Below, piece by piece: positions 23,469 through 31,495 of a stretch of 36,403 bases of DNA. Position 1 is the first letter of the stretch. Every line of letters begins with the position of its first letter. The notes beneath the pieces were generated by a model. That model searched no databases and was not told where the DNA came from. It was given only the letters and a program-made list of their open reading frames with translations. The DNA is taken from assembly GCA_002336935.1 (NCBI GenBank), contig DDEW01000019.1:1-36403 (forward strand), written 5' to 3'. A program made the translations under genes and the position numbers. The DNA comes from Candidatus Saccharibacteria bacterium UBA1944. GTDB lineage: Bacteria > Patescibacteriota > Saccharimonadia > Saccharimonadales > Saccharimonadaceae.

Positions 23469-24668
23469 CTACTTCCGGCGACGAACCTGGCGTAGCGTTG
23501 GCGTAAAATAGTCATTCTCGTAAATTTTAGCAGCCCGCCAGGCACCTAGTGTCGTTCCAAGCGGCAGAATTTCGCTGTATCCTACAAGGTCAGCAGCACG
23601 ACGAATGACTCCGCCAATCCAGCCGTAAATGCGAATCCACCGCCACTCTATCACCGCCCAACGTGCGCCAACGGGTATCGCCGATACCGGTAATACAGCA
23701 CGATATTTTCGGGGTTTTCTCCCCTTTGTTTTTCGCTCTAAATTGCGTGCAACTGTTCGGGCATCATGAATTGCCGTCTGCGCCAATCCAGTGTAGGGAG
23801 TCGCCGCATTGTCACCAATCACATAAATATGCTCAGCGGCTTGCAAATAATCATCAACCTTTACTCGGCCGTTTGGTGCTAACGTAAATATTTCAGGATG
23901 CTGCGCAAAGATTGGATGGTTACTCACTCCTGATGTCCAAATAACCGTATGGCTCTCAATTGGCTTACCATTCACAATAAGCTGTGTAGCATTTTCACGC
24001 TCAACTCGCTTATTGGTTTCCACCGCTATACCCATTTTTTTGAGTCGTTTTGTTACACGCCGGCTTGTCATTTGGCTGCTTCGCGGTAAGACGCGCGGTG
24101 CGGCTTCAATTAAGCGCACACGAACTCTATGGTCGCGCACTCCATAATAACGGCAGAGTCGCTTGATATACGTACCGATAGCACTTGCAAGTTCAATGCC
24201 TGTCGGCCCAGCACCAACGACAACGTAATTGTGATCGAGCATACCCTTTTCAGCGATATCAATAAACAGCCGTTGTTTGAGCCGCTGAATTTCTTCAGCT
24301 GTTTTAATACCATAGGCATATGTCTCTAAGCCTGGAATATTAAAGAATGATGTTATCACTCCCACTGCCATAATGAGCGTCTCATAGTAATATTCTGTGC
24401 CGCTCTCACCATTAAGTCGCTTCTTGTCAGCGTTAATACTAACTATTTTGTCGACATAGACGTGAATATTAGTGTGATCAGCAAATATCTCGCCTAGTGG
24501 GGCCCAACTTTCGGTGTGACTATGCCCCGTCGCGCTGCTATACAGCGTTGGGTAATACTGAAAATCAGGCTTGTCAGTAATAAGCGTGACTCTGTTCTTA
24601 TGATTTTTGGCTATTTCAAGCGCCGCCTTCACGCCGCCAAACCCACCGCCAACAATAGTGACGTGCAT
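23469..24668 (-). CDS. ndh: Type II NADH dehydrogenase (NDH-2)-like FAD oxidoreductase
   Basis: A 399-residue flavoprotein of the usual NDH-2 length. The FAD Rossmann motif is at the start (VTIVGGGFGGVKAA) and an NADH Rossmann motif sits mid-chain (VVVGAGPTGIELASAIG). A C-terminal FAD motif follows (YVIGDNAA), then a basic/aromatic amphipathic tail (WAVIEWRWIRIYGWIGG) suited to membrane binding. It would pass electrons from NADH to quinone without pumping protons. Its divergent neighbour is the bd-oxidase-like cydA, the natural partner for re-oxidising the quinol. No SD site is clear. Other FAD-dependent pyridine nucleotide-disulfide oxidoreductases are the alternative, but no redox Cys pair is seen. 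Confidence 0.88.
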   Translation of the reverse strand: MHVTIVGGGFGGVKAALEIAKNHKNRVTLITDKPDFQYYPTLYSSATGHSHTESWAPLGEIFADHTNIHVYVDKIVSINADKKRLNGESGTEYYYETLIMAVGVITSFFNIPGLETYAYGIKTAEEIQRLKQRLFIDIAEKGMLDHNYVVVGAGPTGIELASAIGTYIKRLCRYYGVRDHRVRVRLIEAAPRVLPRSSQMTSRRVTKRLKKMGIAVETNKRVERENATQLIVNGKPIESHTVIWTSGVSNHPIFAQHPEIFTLAPNGRVKVDDYLQAAEHIYVIGDNAATPYTGLAQTAIHDARTVARNLERKTKGRKPRKYRAVLPVSAIPVGARWAVIEWRWIRIYGWIGGVIRRAADLVGYSEILPLGTTLGAWRAAKIYENDYFTPTLRQVRRRK

Positions 24669-24705
24669 TAACTTACCGCTTTGCTACATTATCAATCATT
24701 GGTAG

Positions 24706-24738
24706 TATAATAGCAGATAATAGCATAAGCATAAAGGA
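24706..24738 (+). promoter_or_regulatory. Promoter -10 and Shine-Dalgarno of cydA
   Basis: -10 TATAAT (24706-24711) and SD AAAGGA (24733-24738), 5 bases before the ATG. A TTGCTA 19 bases upstream is a poor -35. The region also holds the undefined ndh promoter. Confidence 0.5.
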
Positions 24739-24743
24739 ATCAT

Positions 24744-26006
24744 ATGGATCCACTCGATGCAGGACGTCAGCTCATAGGTCACTCGCTGGCGTTCCATATC
24801 ATTATTGTCGCCCTGTCAATTGGGCTACCTTTTCTCATCAGTATATTTGAGTGGCTTGCCTGGCGTTCAAATAGTGAACGGCTTCGCGGATTTGTGCGAC
24901 TACTTGCAAAATGGGCAGCAGTTTTTGTCATCGGTGGTGTGATGAGCGGTACTATTATTGCGTTGCAATTCTCTACGCTATGGGCCCCATTCCTCGACGC
25001 ATCGCGACCAGAAGTTGGTAAGTTCTTCCAGCTTGAGGGTTATATGTTTCTTATTGAAGCCGCTTTTCTTAGCTGGTATTTCGCTACCATGAAGCAAGTG
25101 GGAACGCGCAAACACTTTTTGATTAGCCTTCCTATTAACATCGGCACCATCGGATCGGCGTTCTTCATTACTGCAGTTAATGCATGGATGAATAATCCAA
25201 GCGCGCAGTTTACGACAACTACTGCCAATGAAATTTCACATTCTGTTGTATCGTACCTATTTAGTACGACGCTAATCGTTCTCGCCTTTGTTGCGTGGCG
25301 AAGTTTGCACAAGCAATCAAAACCTACCATGACCTTCATCAATAAGCTGATGGGGCAATTGAGCATCATTGCTCTTGTGCTCATGGGCACACTCGGCGTT
25401 CTTGGGCATCAATCTGCTGTTGATATTGGCAATACCCAGCCACACAAGCTTGCCGCTATTGAGCTTCTCGACAAAACAGGCCCAAATGCACCAATGCGTA
25501 TTGGTGGGGAAATGACAGATACGGGTAAAGCTGAGGGAGGTATAGTCATCCCAGGCTTGCTAAGTATTCTTGCTGGCTACTCTCCTGAAGCAGTAGTGAA
25601 AGGACTTGACCAAATTCCTCGAGACAAATGGCCTCCACTTGTTGTTCACGCTTTGTTCGACATCAAAATGGCGCTCGTTGGATTATCAACTGCGCTTATC
25701 GCACTTGCGGTATTCTTTTACTGGCGTTATAAGTCATTTCCACGGTTGTTCCGAACAATGCTTATACCGTTTGGAGTTCTCGGACTTCTTATGGTAGAGC
25801 TTGGTTGGTATATCACTGAGCTTGGTAGGCAAAGCTGGACCATTGTCGGCAAGCAGCTCACTGCCGATGCGTTTACTGTTGGGGCAAACATCCATAATTC
25901 AATCATAGTGTTCGTCCTACTGTTTGGTGTGCTCGGTTTATCTACACTCTTTGCACTAAGTTACGCCACAAAGCATTGGCGAAATACGGAGAAACAATCA
26001 TGGTAG
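24744..26006 (+). CDS. cydA: Cytochrome bd-type oxidase subunit I
   Basis: A 420-residue CydA-like membrane protein. Haem-site residues are recognisable: His18 in LAFHIIIVALSIGLPF, Glu98 and Glu105 in FFQLEGYMFLIEAAFLSWYF, His166 in NEISHSVVSY, and WYITELGRQSW, where the usual GRQPW has Ser for Pro. About nine hydrophobic helices can be seen. It is shorter than E. coli CydA (about 522), consistent with a short quinol-binding loop. The enzyme should oxidise quinol and reduce oxygen at the membrane. It overlaps the next gene by 7 bases and is divergent from ndh, so the three genes look like a small NADH-to-oxygen chain. It may serve redox balance or oxygen removal as much as energy. Confidence 0.93.
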   Translation: MDPLDAGRQLIGHSLAFHIIIVALSIGLPFLISIFEWLAWRSNSERLRGFVRLLAKWAAVFVIGGVMSGTIIALQFSTLWAPFLDASRPEVGKFFQLEGYMFLIEAAFLSWYFATMKQVGTRKHFLISLPINIGTIGSAFFITAVNAWMNNPSAQFTTTTANEISHSVVSYLFSTTLIVLAFVAWRSLHKQSKPTMTFINKLMGQLSIIALVLMGTLGVLGHQSAVDIGNTQPHKLAAIELLDKTGPNAPMRIGGEMTDTGKAEGGIVIPGLLSILAGYSPEAVVKGLDQIPRDKWPPLVVHALFDIKMALVGLSTALIALAVFFYWRYKSFPRLFRTMLIPFGVLGLLMVELGWYITELGRQSWTIVGKQLTADAFTVGANIHNSIIVFVLLFGVLGLSTLFALSYATKHWRNTEKQSW

Positions 26007-26527
26007 CAGCCCTCTATGCCCTCATTCTTGGCCCTATCGCGGCATACTTAGTTTTTAGTGTTATCGAAATATGGATCACTTATCGAATTGCCATTCATAA
26101 GCGCGCGCGGTCGTTGTTATTTGTGCAAGCATCGACTGAAGTCACTCATACACTCCTAGTATTTGCCTATGCGCAGTTCATGGTAGCCTTTAGTGCTCTA
26201 TTGGTAGATATTGGCGCACGACTCTGGTGGCCAGTCGCGCTTCTTATGGTAACGCTACTTGTTCGTGCCTCGTTGTACTTGCTTCTCTTTTACCGCGAAA
26301 AGACTCCACGGTGGATGTACGGCACACTGCTTGTGAGCTACCTTCTTGGGCTTTTTGCAATTGTATGGGGACTCGCGATTGTCGTGCCCGCCATCATTAC
26401 TCGTGGGTTTACTCCATATACCGGCGATATGGGCCTTGTGCTCACGTTTGGCGTGCCAGCTCTCGCGCTATTTATGGTTCCGCTTGTCGCAGTTTACAAA
26501 AACGCTTTCAAGCAGCTACGCAAATAG
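26000..26527 (+). CDS. Half-length putative second subunit of the bd-type oxidase (CydB-like)
   Basis: A 175-residue protein with about five membrane helices (roughly 2-28, 47-72, 75-98, 105-135 and 143-168) and short polar loops. The ATG at 26000 is chosen over 25976 because GGAG lies 8 bases upstream and the gene then overlaps the cydA stop by seven bases, typical of coupled subunits. Canonical CydB has about 340-380 residues and eight or nine helices, so this is about half. It lacks an obvious CydB opening motif (GfDLG), so homology is uncertain. Position alone supports a role as partner of CydA. There is no room for a second half: the next gene is convergent one base later. It could be a halved or degenerate CydB, or an unrelated assembly or structural subunit. 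Confidence 0.6.
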   Translation: MVAALYALILGPIAAYLVFSVIEIWITYRIAIHKRARSLLFVQASTEVTHTLLVFAYAQFMVAFSALLVDIGARLWWPVALLMVTLLVRASLYLLLFYREKTPRWMYGTLLVSYLLGLFAIVWGLAIVVPAIITRGFTPYTGDMGLVLTFGVPALALFMVPLVAVYKNAFKQLRK

Positions 26528-26528
26528 C

Positions 26529-28310
26529 CTATCCAGCAATTTCGTATTTTGCGAGGCGCTTCTTTGCTGCTTCTGTTGTGCCCATTTGTAGCTCAAGCAG
26601 CTGGCTATAAATACCGTTCGTCTTAGCAAGGGCTTGTGGTGCCCCTATTTCATCCACTCGACCATCTTTGATGGTAACAATTGTGTCGACATGCGCAATG
26701 GTGCTCAGCCGGTGGGCAATAATGAGTGTAGTACGGCCCTGCATTAAGCGATCCAACGCTTCTTGTACTTGCTTTTCTGCCCGACTGTCGAGACTGCTTG
26801 TTGCTTCATCAAGAATTAATATGGGTGCGTCCTTCAATATAGCTCTAGCAATTGCAATTCGCTGCTTTTGCCCGCCACTCAGCTTTAGTCCCCGTTCGCC
26901 TATTTCGGTGTCATAGCCATCCTCAAGCTTCGCTATGAAATCATATGCGTTTGCTGCTTTAGCTGCTTTTTCAATTTGTTCATGCGTGGCTTTAGGGACT
27001 CCATAGGCAATATTCTCGCGAATCGTCCCACTAAATAACGCTGCGTCTTGAAATACAACACCAATATTTTGGCGCAAGCTTTTTTGCGTAACACTATTCA
27101 CACTTACCCCGTCAATAGTAATGGCTCCCGAATCAATATCATAAAGCCGTAATAGCAAACTAGTAAGCGTTGTTTTGCCTTCCCCGCTTTCACCCACCAG
27201 CGCTACCTTCTCGCCAGATTTGACAGTAAATGAAATATCGTGGAGCACTCGTTTTCCATCCGCATATCCAAAGTTAACCCCGCTATAGTCGATGCGTCCT
27301 TCCTGTACTATTAAGTCCTTCGCGCCGACGTTGTCGGCCACGGCAGGAAGCAGAGCCATCACTTCAAAATAGTCCCGGCAGCCAGCGATTGCTTTTTGCA
27401 GATTATCAACAATGAAACTCATATTGAACACCGGAAAGCGCATCTGGTTGAGTAGCGTCGTCAAGAGTACCATGTCCCCAATGCTAAACCTACCCTTCAT
27501 TGTGAAGTAAAATACATAGGCCATCGCACCAAAAAATATAACATTGAGCACAATGCGTCGGACGATATCCATTTTGTGCCAATAAGCAGATTGCTGACGC
27601 GCGAGGCTGACAACCTGCTGATTGCGGCGGGTAAATAGCCGGTGCTCAGACTGTTCTTTGACAAAACTTTTTACCACCCTAATCTGCGCAACAACTTCCG
27701 CAAAACGGCCGCTTGCAATATCTGTTTCAAGATTTTTATCCTTTTGCCATGCCTGCCACTTAGTGCTCGTTTTGGCAGTAAGCCACATAAATACAGGGTA
27801 AAGAAGCGTCATCATCAGCGCCAATTCCCAGCTATAGCCCAGCAGAATCACAATGGAAACAATCAGGGTTAAATACATACTAAAGAAGTTATTGGCGAAC
27901 ATATTGATGAACTGAGTCACTTCAGTGATTGTGCGGTTTAGCCGATTAATAATCGTGCCCGTCAGTTCGTTGTCGTAGTAGCCCTGCGGCAGCGAAAGTA
28001 AGTGATCAAAGTAGCGATTACTCAATGTCTGGCGCAACCGTGCACTCATTACGTCGCCCAAGTACCCTGTCCAGTTCTGAATGAGTGTCGCTGCGACATC
28101 AACCACAAATAGACCAACTGCCAGCCAAAGCACTGGTGCCATATCGACGGAATGCTTGGCGAGATTTCCTACAACCAGGTCAGTCACTGCCTTCATAATG
28201 AACGGTACAGCAAGGTTAAGCGCGCTGATTAGGATTCCCATAACAATGACTGCCACATAATATGGCCACAGCTGCTTCACATAACTAAATATTTTCAAAA
28301 GATATTTCAC
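26529..28310 (-). CDS. ABC-type exporter, fused membrane and ATPase domains
   Basis: A 593-residue half-transporter that works as a homodimer, or as a heterodimer with a gene elsewhere. The N-terminal type I exporter domain has six helices (about 15-310). The ATPase domain (about 345-575) has Walker A VGESGEGKTT, Q-loop VFQD, signature LSGGQKQRIAIARAIL, Walker B ILILDEATSSLD and H-loop IAHRLST. The family exports lipids, peptides or drugs; the substrate is not readable. The GTG at 28310 is chosen because a TATACT box ends 7 bases upstream. An in-frame start at 28430 would add 40 residues running across that box and the upstream terminator hairpin. It is convergent with the oxidase gene, separated by one base. 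Confidence 0.93.
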   Translation of the reverse strand: MKYLLKIFSYVKQLWPYYVAVIVMGILISALNLAVPFIMKAVTDLVVGNLAKHSVDMAPVLWLAVGLFVVDVAATLIQNWTGYLGDVMSARLRQTLSNRYFDHLLSLPQGYYDNELTGTIINRLNRTITEVTQFINMFANNFFSMYLTLIVSIVILLGYSWELALMMTLLYPVFMWLTAKTSTKWQAWQKDKNLETDIASGRFAEVVAQIRVVKSFVKEQSEHRLFTRRNQQVVSLARQQSAYWHKMDIVRRIVLNVIFFGAMAYVFYFTMKGRFSIGDMVLLTTLLNQMRFPVFNMSFIVDNLQKAIAGCRDYFEVMALLPAVADNVGAKDLIVQEGRIDYSGVNFGYADGKRVLHDISFTVKSGEKVALVGESGEGKTTLTSLLLRLYDIDSGAITIDGVSVNSVTQKSLRQNIGVVFQDAALFSGTIRENIAYGVPKATHEQIEKAAKAANAYDFIAKLEDGYDTEIGERGLKLSGGQKQRIAIARAILKDAPILILDEATSSLDSRAEKQVQEALDRLMQGRTTLIIAHRLSTIAHVDTIVTIKDGRVDEIGAPQALAKTNGIYSQLLELQMGTTEAAKKRLAKYEIAG

Positions 28311-28317
28311 CCTTCGT

Positions 28318-28323
28318 AGTATA
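28318..28323 (-). promoter_or_regulatory. -10 box of the ABC exporter, leaderless type
   Basis: GCTATACT on the minus strand ends 7 bases before the GTG start. Confidence 0.55.
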
Positions 28324-28342
28324 GCTGATTTTGCGAGCAAAA

Positions 28343-28392
28343 ACACCTTGGCTTTCCCCGACTGCCGTAGCAGCAAATGAGTGCCAAGGTGT
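28343..28392 (-). terminator. Long hairpin, probable terminator of the upstream small gene or end of a small RNA
   Basis: A perfect 10-base inverted repeat (ACACCTTGGC at 28343-28352, GCCAAGGTGT at 28383-28392) encloses 30 bases that hold a second small stem (CTGC/GCAG, 28362-28373). On the minus strand a TTTTT run follows directly, which fits an intrinsic terminator. It lies about 75 bases after the small gene's stop and just before the exporter's promoter. Confidence 0.55.
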
Positions 28393-28467
28393 GTGATTTT
28401 TCGATTAGCTTGTTGATGTAAACTAACCAACCGGGTAAACTGACATTATCCAATCAATGCTGCATCC

Positions 28468-28734
28468 CTAGTCATCATACTTTAAATCATCACGCAATGT
28501 TTCAAGAAGCTCATCACGCCAACTCGTATCACCTTTGCCCTCGGCTACTAGTAAACATTCATGGACATATTCCATTAAATCATAGGTAACCGAGTGATCG
28601 TCGTCAGCGCACTCATTAATTACCTTACACAGTGAATATAGGTGTGCTAGTTCTTTCGGATTATCTTGGCATGTTTGCGCAAGCGGTATAATATCTTTTG
28701 CCAATCTTACCTGTATAGTCAAGGGTACTTCCAT
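28468..28734 (-). CDS. Small acidic hypothetical protein
   Basis: An 88-residue protein I do not recognise. It is rich in Asp, Glu and Leu, predicted mostly helical, with three Cys (22, 36, 42) and a fourth near 60, and an acidic C-terminus (LRDDLKYDD). It has no membrane segment or signal peptide. The ATG lies 6 bases after a TATACT box. It is a single-gene unit ending upstream of a long hairpin. The good promoter placement argues for a real gene. Confidence 0.6.
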   Translation of the reverse strand: MEVPLTIQVRLAKDIIPLAQTCQDNPKELAHLYSLCKVINECADDDHSVTYDLMEYVHECLLVAEGKGDTSWRDELLETLRDDLKYDD

Positions 28735-28740
28735 AGTGCC

Positions 28741-28746
28741 AGTATA
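28741..28746 (-). promoter_or_regulatory. -10 box of the small acidic protein gene, leaderless type
   Basis: TATACT on the minus strand, 6 bases before the ATG. Confidence 0.5.
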
Positions 28747-28786
28747 ACGCCAGATTTTTCATGACACATGTGAAAATAATTACCAA

Positions 28787-28802
28787 ATAGCGTCCTCGCT
28801 AT
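28787..28802. repeat. Small perfect hairpin in the divergent intergenic region
   Basis: ATAGCG and CGCTAT around TCCT form a 6-base stem. No T run follows on either strand, so it is not a clear terminator. Confidence 0.3.
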
Positions 28803-28833
28803 CGCACAGCTTTCTTTTCTATACTATTTATGC

Positions 28834-28839
28834 TATAAT
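28834..28839 (+). promoter_or_regulatory. Extended -10 box of the 75-residue protein gene, leaderless type
   Basis: TGCTATAAT; hexamer 28834-28839, 6 bases before the ATG. Confidence 0.6.
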
Positions 28840-28845
28840 ATTTTT

Positions 28846-29073
28846 ATGAAAATTGGGAAAGAAAAGCAACCTGCGATGAGCGAACGAGCACTAAGATTCG
28901 GTCGCAACTTCAATATTGGTGTCGGCAGCGCTGCATGTGCTGCAGCCTTAGCTATTCCCGGACCAAATATCCTCATTGCTAGCTATGCAGCTCTGCAGTT
29001 TGCTCAAGCCGGCGGTTTTGAAGCGGCACGCCGCTGGAACAGCAATCGGCTTGCTAGAACAACCGACAAATAA
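28846..29073 (+). CDS. Small membrane-associated hypothetical protein
   Basis: A 75-residue protein I do not recognise. A basic N-terminus (KIGKEKQ) and a helix (SERALRFGRNF) lead into a hydrophobic, small-residue-rich stretch at about 24-55 (GVGSAACAAALAIPGPNILIASYAALQFA). This may be one or two short membrane segments hinged at PGP. The tail is basic (RRWNSNRLAR). The clear extended -10 box placed for leaderless expression supports it. It ends just before the convergent htpX. Confidence 0.55.
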   Translation: MKIGKEKQPAMSERALRFGRNFNIGVGSAACAAALAIPGPNILIASYAALQFAQAGGFEAARRWNSNRLARTTDK

Positions 29074-29084
29074 CCTTCGTTCAG

Positions 29085-29939
29085 CTACGACTGGCGACCG
29101 TACGTATCATTGCGCTGCAACCGTGCAACTCGAGCCTCAGTAGTGGGGTGTGTACTGAAGAGCGAGCTAACCCCTTGCAAAGTGAAGAGATTAGTAAACA
29201 TTAAGTGATTTGTAGCTTCCTGGTTGGGTGATGGCTGATAATTTTCAAGTGCGGGCTTAAAATCATCGAGCTTCTGTAGCGCACTTGCTAGGTACTTACC
29301 ACTTCCAACTAAATGCGCACCGTGATCATCAGCACCAAACTCACGCGACCGACTAACGGCCATTTGAACCATCATGGCGGCTAGTGGGGCAAGCAGCATC
29401 ATAGCAATTGCGGCAATAGGGTTAGGCGCATCTTTGTCATTGCCACCAAAAAACATCGCCATTTGTGCAATTGCGCTAATTGCTCCACCAAGTGTTGCCG
29501 CAATAGTACTCACAAGCATGTCATTATTCTTCACATGGCCTAGTTCATGCGCTAGCACAGCCTTAAGCTCGTTGTCATCCAAAATTTCCGTGATTCCACG
29601 CGTTACAGCCACCACCGCATTGTGCTTATTACGACCCGTCGCAAAAGCGTTTGGAATAGGCGTATCTACAAAGTAAAGTTTTGGCATAGGTAAGCTATCT
29701 TTGCTGGCTAGGTCCTGGACCATCCGTTCAATAGTGCCATATTGTGCAATATCTAACGGCTGAGCACCCTGCATTTTTAAGACCATGCTCCCGCTAAACC
29801 AATACATAGCAAAGTTACTTATGCCCGCAAATACCAGCGCCATTATCATGCCGCTTTGACCGCCCAACCAATAGCCCACGGCAAGGAACAGTCCTGTCAT
29901 TAAACTTAATAAAAGAGTTGTCTTGAATGTATTTTTCAT
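29085..29939 (-). CDS. htpX: HtpX-family membrane zinc metalloprotease
   Basis: A 284-residue M48 peptidase of usual length. Two N-terminal membrane helices (about 7-26 and 30-50) precede the zinc site HELGH (131-135). Two further hydrophobic segments follow (about 144-165 and 178-198), then the third ligand Glu in REFGADDHGA (about 213). It degrades misfolded membrane proteins from the cytoplasmic face as part of envelope quality control. A TACAAT box ends 8 bases before the ATG, and there is no SD site. It is a single-gene unit. Confidence 0.95.
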   Translation of the reverse strand: MKNTFKTTLLLSLMTGLFLAVGYWLGGQSGMIMALVFAGISNFAMYWFSGSMVLKMQGAQPLDIAQYGTIERMVQDLASKDSLPMPKLYFVDTPIPNAFATGRNKHNAVVAVTRGITEILDDNELKAVLAHELGHVKNNDMLVSTIAATLGGAISAIAQMAMFFGGNDKDAPNPIAAIAMMLLAPLAAMMVQMAVSRSREFGADDHGAHLVGSGKYLASALQKLDDFKPALENYQPSPNQEATNHLMFTNLFTLQGVSSLFSTHPTTEARVARLQRNDTYGRQS

Positions 29940-29947
29940 TAGTAGTT

Positions 29948-29953
29948 ATTGTA
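29948..29953 (-). promoter_or_regulatory. -10 box of htpX, leaderless type
   Basis: GCTACAAT on the minus strand, 8 bases before the ATG. Confidence 0.45.
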
Positions 29954-29995
29954 GCGCATTAATCTTAAAATTTGCTGTGATATACATCACAAAAA

Positions 29996-30526
29996 CTAAT
30001 ACGTCGTAAGCGAATACACGGCGCGTTTACCCATAGCACGTCGCCCTTTAAGCGCAGCCAATTCAATCACAAAGCTTGCCTCTTCAACTCGCGCCCCAGC
30101 TTTTTCAATCAACTGCCAGCTGGCAAGAGCAGTGCCTCCCGTAGCAAGCAAATCGTCAACAATAACAACGTTATCATTAGCCGTTACAGCATCCTGGTGA
30201 ATGTGCAGCTCATCAGTTCCATACTCAAGTTCGTAGGACTGACTATACGTGGGCCGAGGAAGCTTACCGGGCTTTCGAATAGGAACGAATGGCACTCCCA
30301 GTTCGCTCGCTAGCAATACCCCAAACAAAAAACCTCGGCTTTCAGGGCCCGCTACTGCGGTGACACCGCGCTCGCAATAGCGTTCGCGGAATGCCTCTAT
30401 GATATCGGCACGAAGCGCTGGATCGTGAAGCACGGGTGTAATATCCTTGAACAATATACCTGGTTTTGGAAAATCTGGCACATCAATGATGGCGCTTCGC
30501 AAACGTTGTTCAAGGTTTTTTGTCAT
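29996..30526 (-). CDS. apt: Adenine phosphoribosyltransferase
   Basis: A 176-residue type I phosphoribosyltransferase that makes AMP from adenine and PRPP. It matches Apt from the N-terminus (IIDVPDFPKPGILFKDITPVL) through AVAGPESRGFLFG and PFVPIRKPGKLP to the PRPP loop VVIVDDLLATGGTA. Purine salvage is expected in an organism with few biosynthetic genes. SD AAGGAG lies 5 bases before the ATG. It is a single-gene unit on the minus strand. Confidence 0.96.
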   Translation of the reverse strand: MTKNLEQRLRSAIIDVPDFPKPGILFKDITPVLHDPALRADIIEAFRERYCERGVTAVAGPESRGFLFGVLLASELGVPFVPIRKPGKLPRPTYSQSYELEYGTDELHIHQDAVTANDNVVIVDDLLATGGTALASWQLIEKAGARVEEASFVIELAALKGRRAMGKRAVYSLTTY

Positions 30527-30615
30527 GTATACTCCTTCGTTTAGTGGTTACCCCTCTATAGCCTAGCATGAACTCTCACCCACGAATGCTCAATACGTTT
30601 TGACTGGCAGGTTCT

Positions 30616-31164
30616 TTACAGGCTGTTGATTTTTTCCACTAGTTCAGCAAGTGTGGCATCTACTTTTGCATCGACCGAAGCGCCATCAAGTACGGCTCCC
30701 GAAGGGTCAATATCCTTTGTAAATTGCAAACCAGTCATGGTTTCGCCGAGGTCCAGCTTGATGACGCTATTAAGCTCTTTGAACTGCGCATAGCTATGAG
30801 CCGCTTGGTACCAGCCGTAGCCAACAAATGCTGCAGGCTTATTTCGCCATTCTTTATATAACCAGTCAATCGCATTCTTTTGAATACCACTGAGCCCGTG
30901 ATTATACTCGGGCGCCACAAACACCACACCATCCGATGCTTCAATACATTTTGACCATTCACGCACCCGTACATCATCGGTTGCAAAGTCATCTGCCGAT
31001 GGTGGCATCGGTGCATTGTAGAACGGTAAGGCTAGTTGCTCAAGATCGGCAATGGCCACCGCAGTATCTTGGTACTTTTGCAGCTTATCTTTTACAAGCT
31101 CTACCACAGCATGATTGACACTATGTGGACGAGCGCTACCCGTAATAATTGTTATTGTTTTCAT
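30616..31164 (-). CDS. NADPH-dependent FMN reductase-like flavoprotein
   Basis: A 182-residue flavodoxin-fold protein. It has the FMN phosphate loop ITGSARPHSVNH at the N-terminus and PEYNHGLSGIQKNAIDWLY, the hallmark of the NADPH-dependent FMN reductase / azoreductase-like family (about 95-113). It likely reduces FMN, quinones or other electrophiles with NAD(P)H. SD GGGGAAGG precedes the ATG. It lies 14 bases downstream of the ArsR-like regulator gene on the same strand, so it is the likely target of that repressor. A role in electrophile or redox stress is inferred. Confidence 0.9.
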   Translation of the reverse strand: MKTITIITGSARPHSVNHAVVELVKDKLQKYQDTAVAIADLEQLALPFYNAPMPPSADDFATDDVRVREWSKCIEASDGVVFVAPEYNHGLSGIQKNAIDWLYKEWRNKPAAFVGYGWYQAAHSYAQFKELNSVIKLDLGETMTGLQFTKDIDPSGAVLDGASVDAKVDATLAELVEKINSL

Positions 31165-31178
31165 CCTTCCCCCTACAG

Positions 31179-31460
31179 TTAAAGTTTTCGTATATCAATG
31201 CCTACAGTCTTAAGAAGTGCCGTATTTAACTGATACGCTTTTTGCGTTCCATGTTTTACCTCAAGTAATATGCCCGCATCAACCAGCTTAGTAAAATGGT
31301 GGCTCATTGTGGGCTGCGACATCCGCAGCATCGACGCACAGGACGATACAATATCGCAACCGTGCACTGGTTTCTTTGTGCTTACAAGCTTGCGAACAAT
31401 ACCTAAGCGCGTTTCATCAGCAAGCGCTTTCAACACGTTCACCGTTTCGGACTGCTTCAT
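31179..31460 (-). CDS. ArsR-family winged-helix repressor
   Basis: A 93-residue ArsR/SmtB-type regulator. It shows VNVLKALADETRLGIVRKL near the N-terminus, then SQPTMSHHFTKLVDAGILLEVKHGTQKAYQLN (recognition helix and wing). Two Cys (35 and 42, in GCDIVSSCASML) lie before the recognition helix. They differ from the classic CxC metal site, so a thiol-based or other signal is possible. A 26-base perfect palindrome covers its own promoter, which predicts autoregulation and control of the FMN reductase gene downstream. Confidence 0.88.
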   Translation of the reverse strand: MKQSETVNVLKALADETRLGIVRKLVSTKKPVHGCDIVSSCASMLRMSQPTMSHHFTKLVDAGILLEVKHGTQKAYQLNTALLKTVGIDIRKL

Positions 31461-31467
31461 ATATGTA

Positions 31468-31495
31468 ATTATATTGATATATTTAAATATATCAA
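31468..31495 (-). promoter_or_regulatory. Promoter of the arsR-like/FMN reductase operon, leaderless type
   Basis: Minus strand -35 TTGATA (31495-31490), a 16-base spacer and -10 TATAAT (31473-31468). The ATG is 7 bases downstream. Confidence 0.75.

Noticed and set aside
26000..26527. Half-length CydB as a frameshift product
   Set aside because: No CydB-like sequence in any frame follows; the next bases are the convergent ABC exporter gene with intact motifs.
28311..28430. 40-residue extension of the ABC exporter
   Set aside because: It would be translated across the TATACT box and the terminator-like hairpin, and has no exporter-like sequence.
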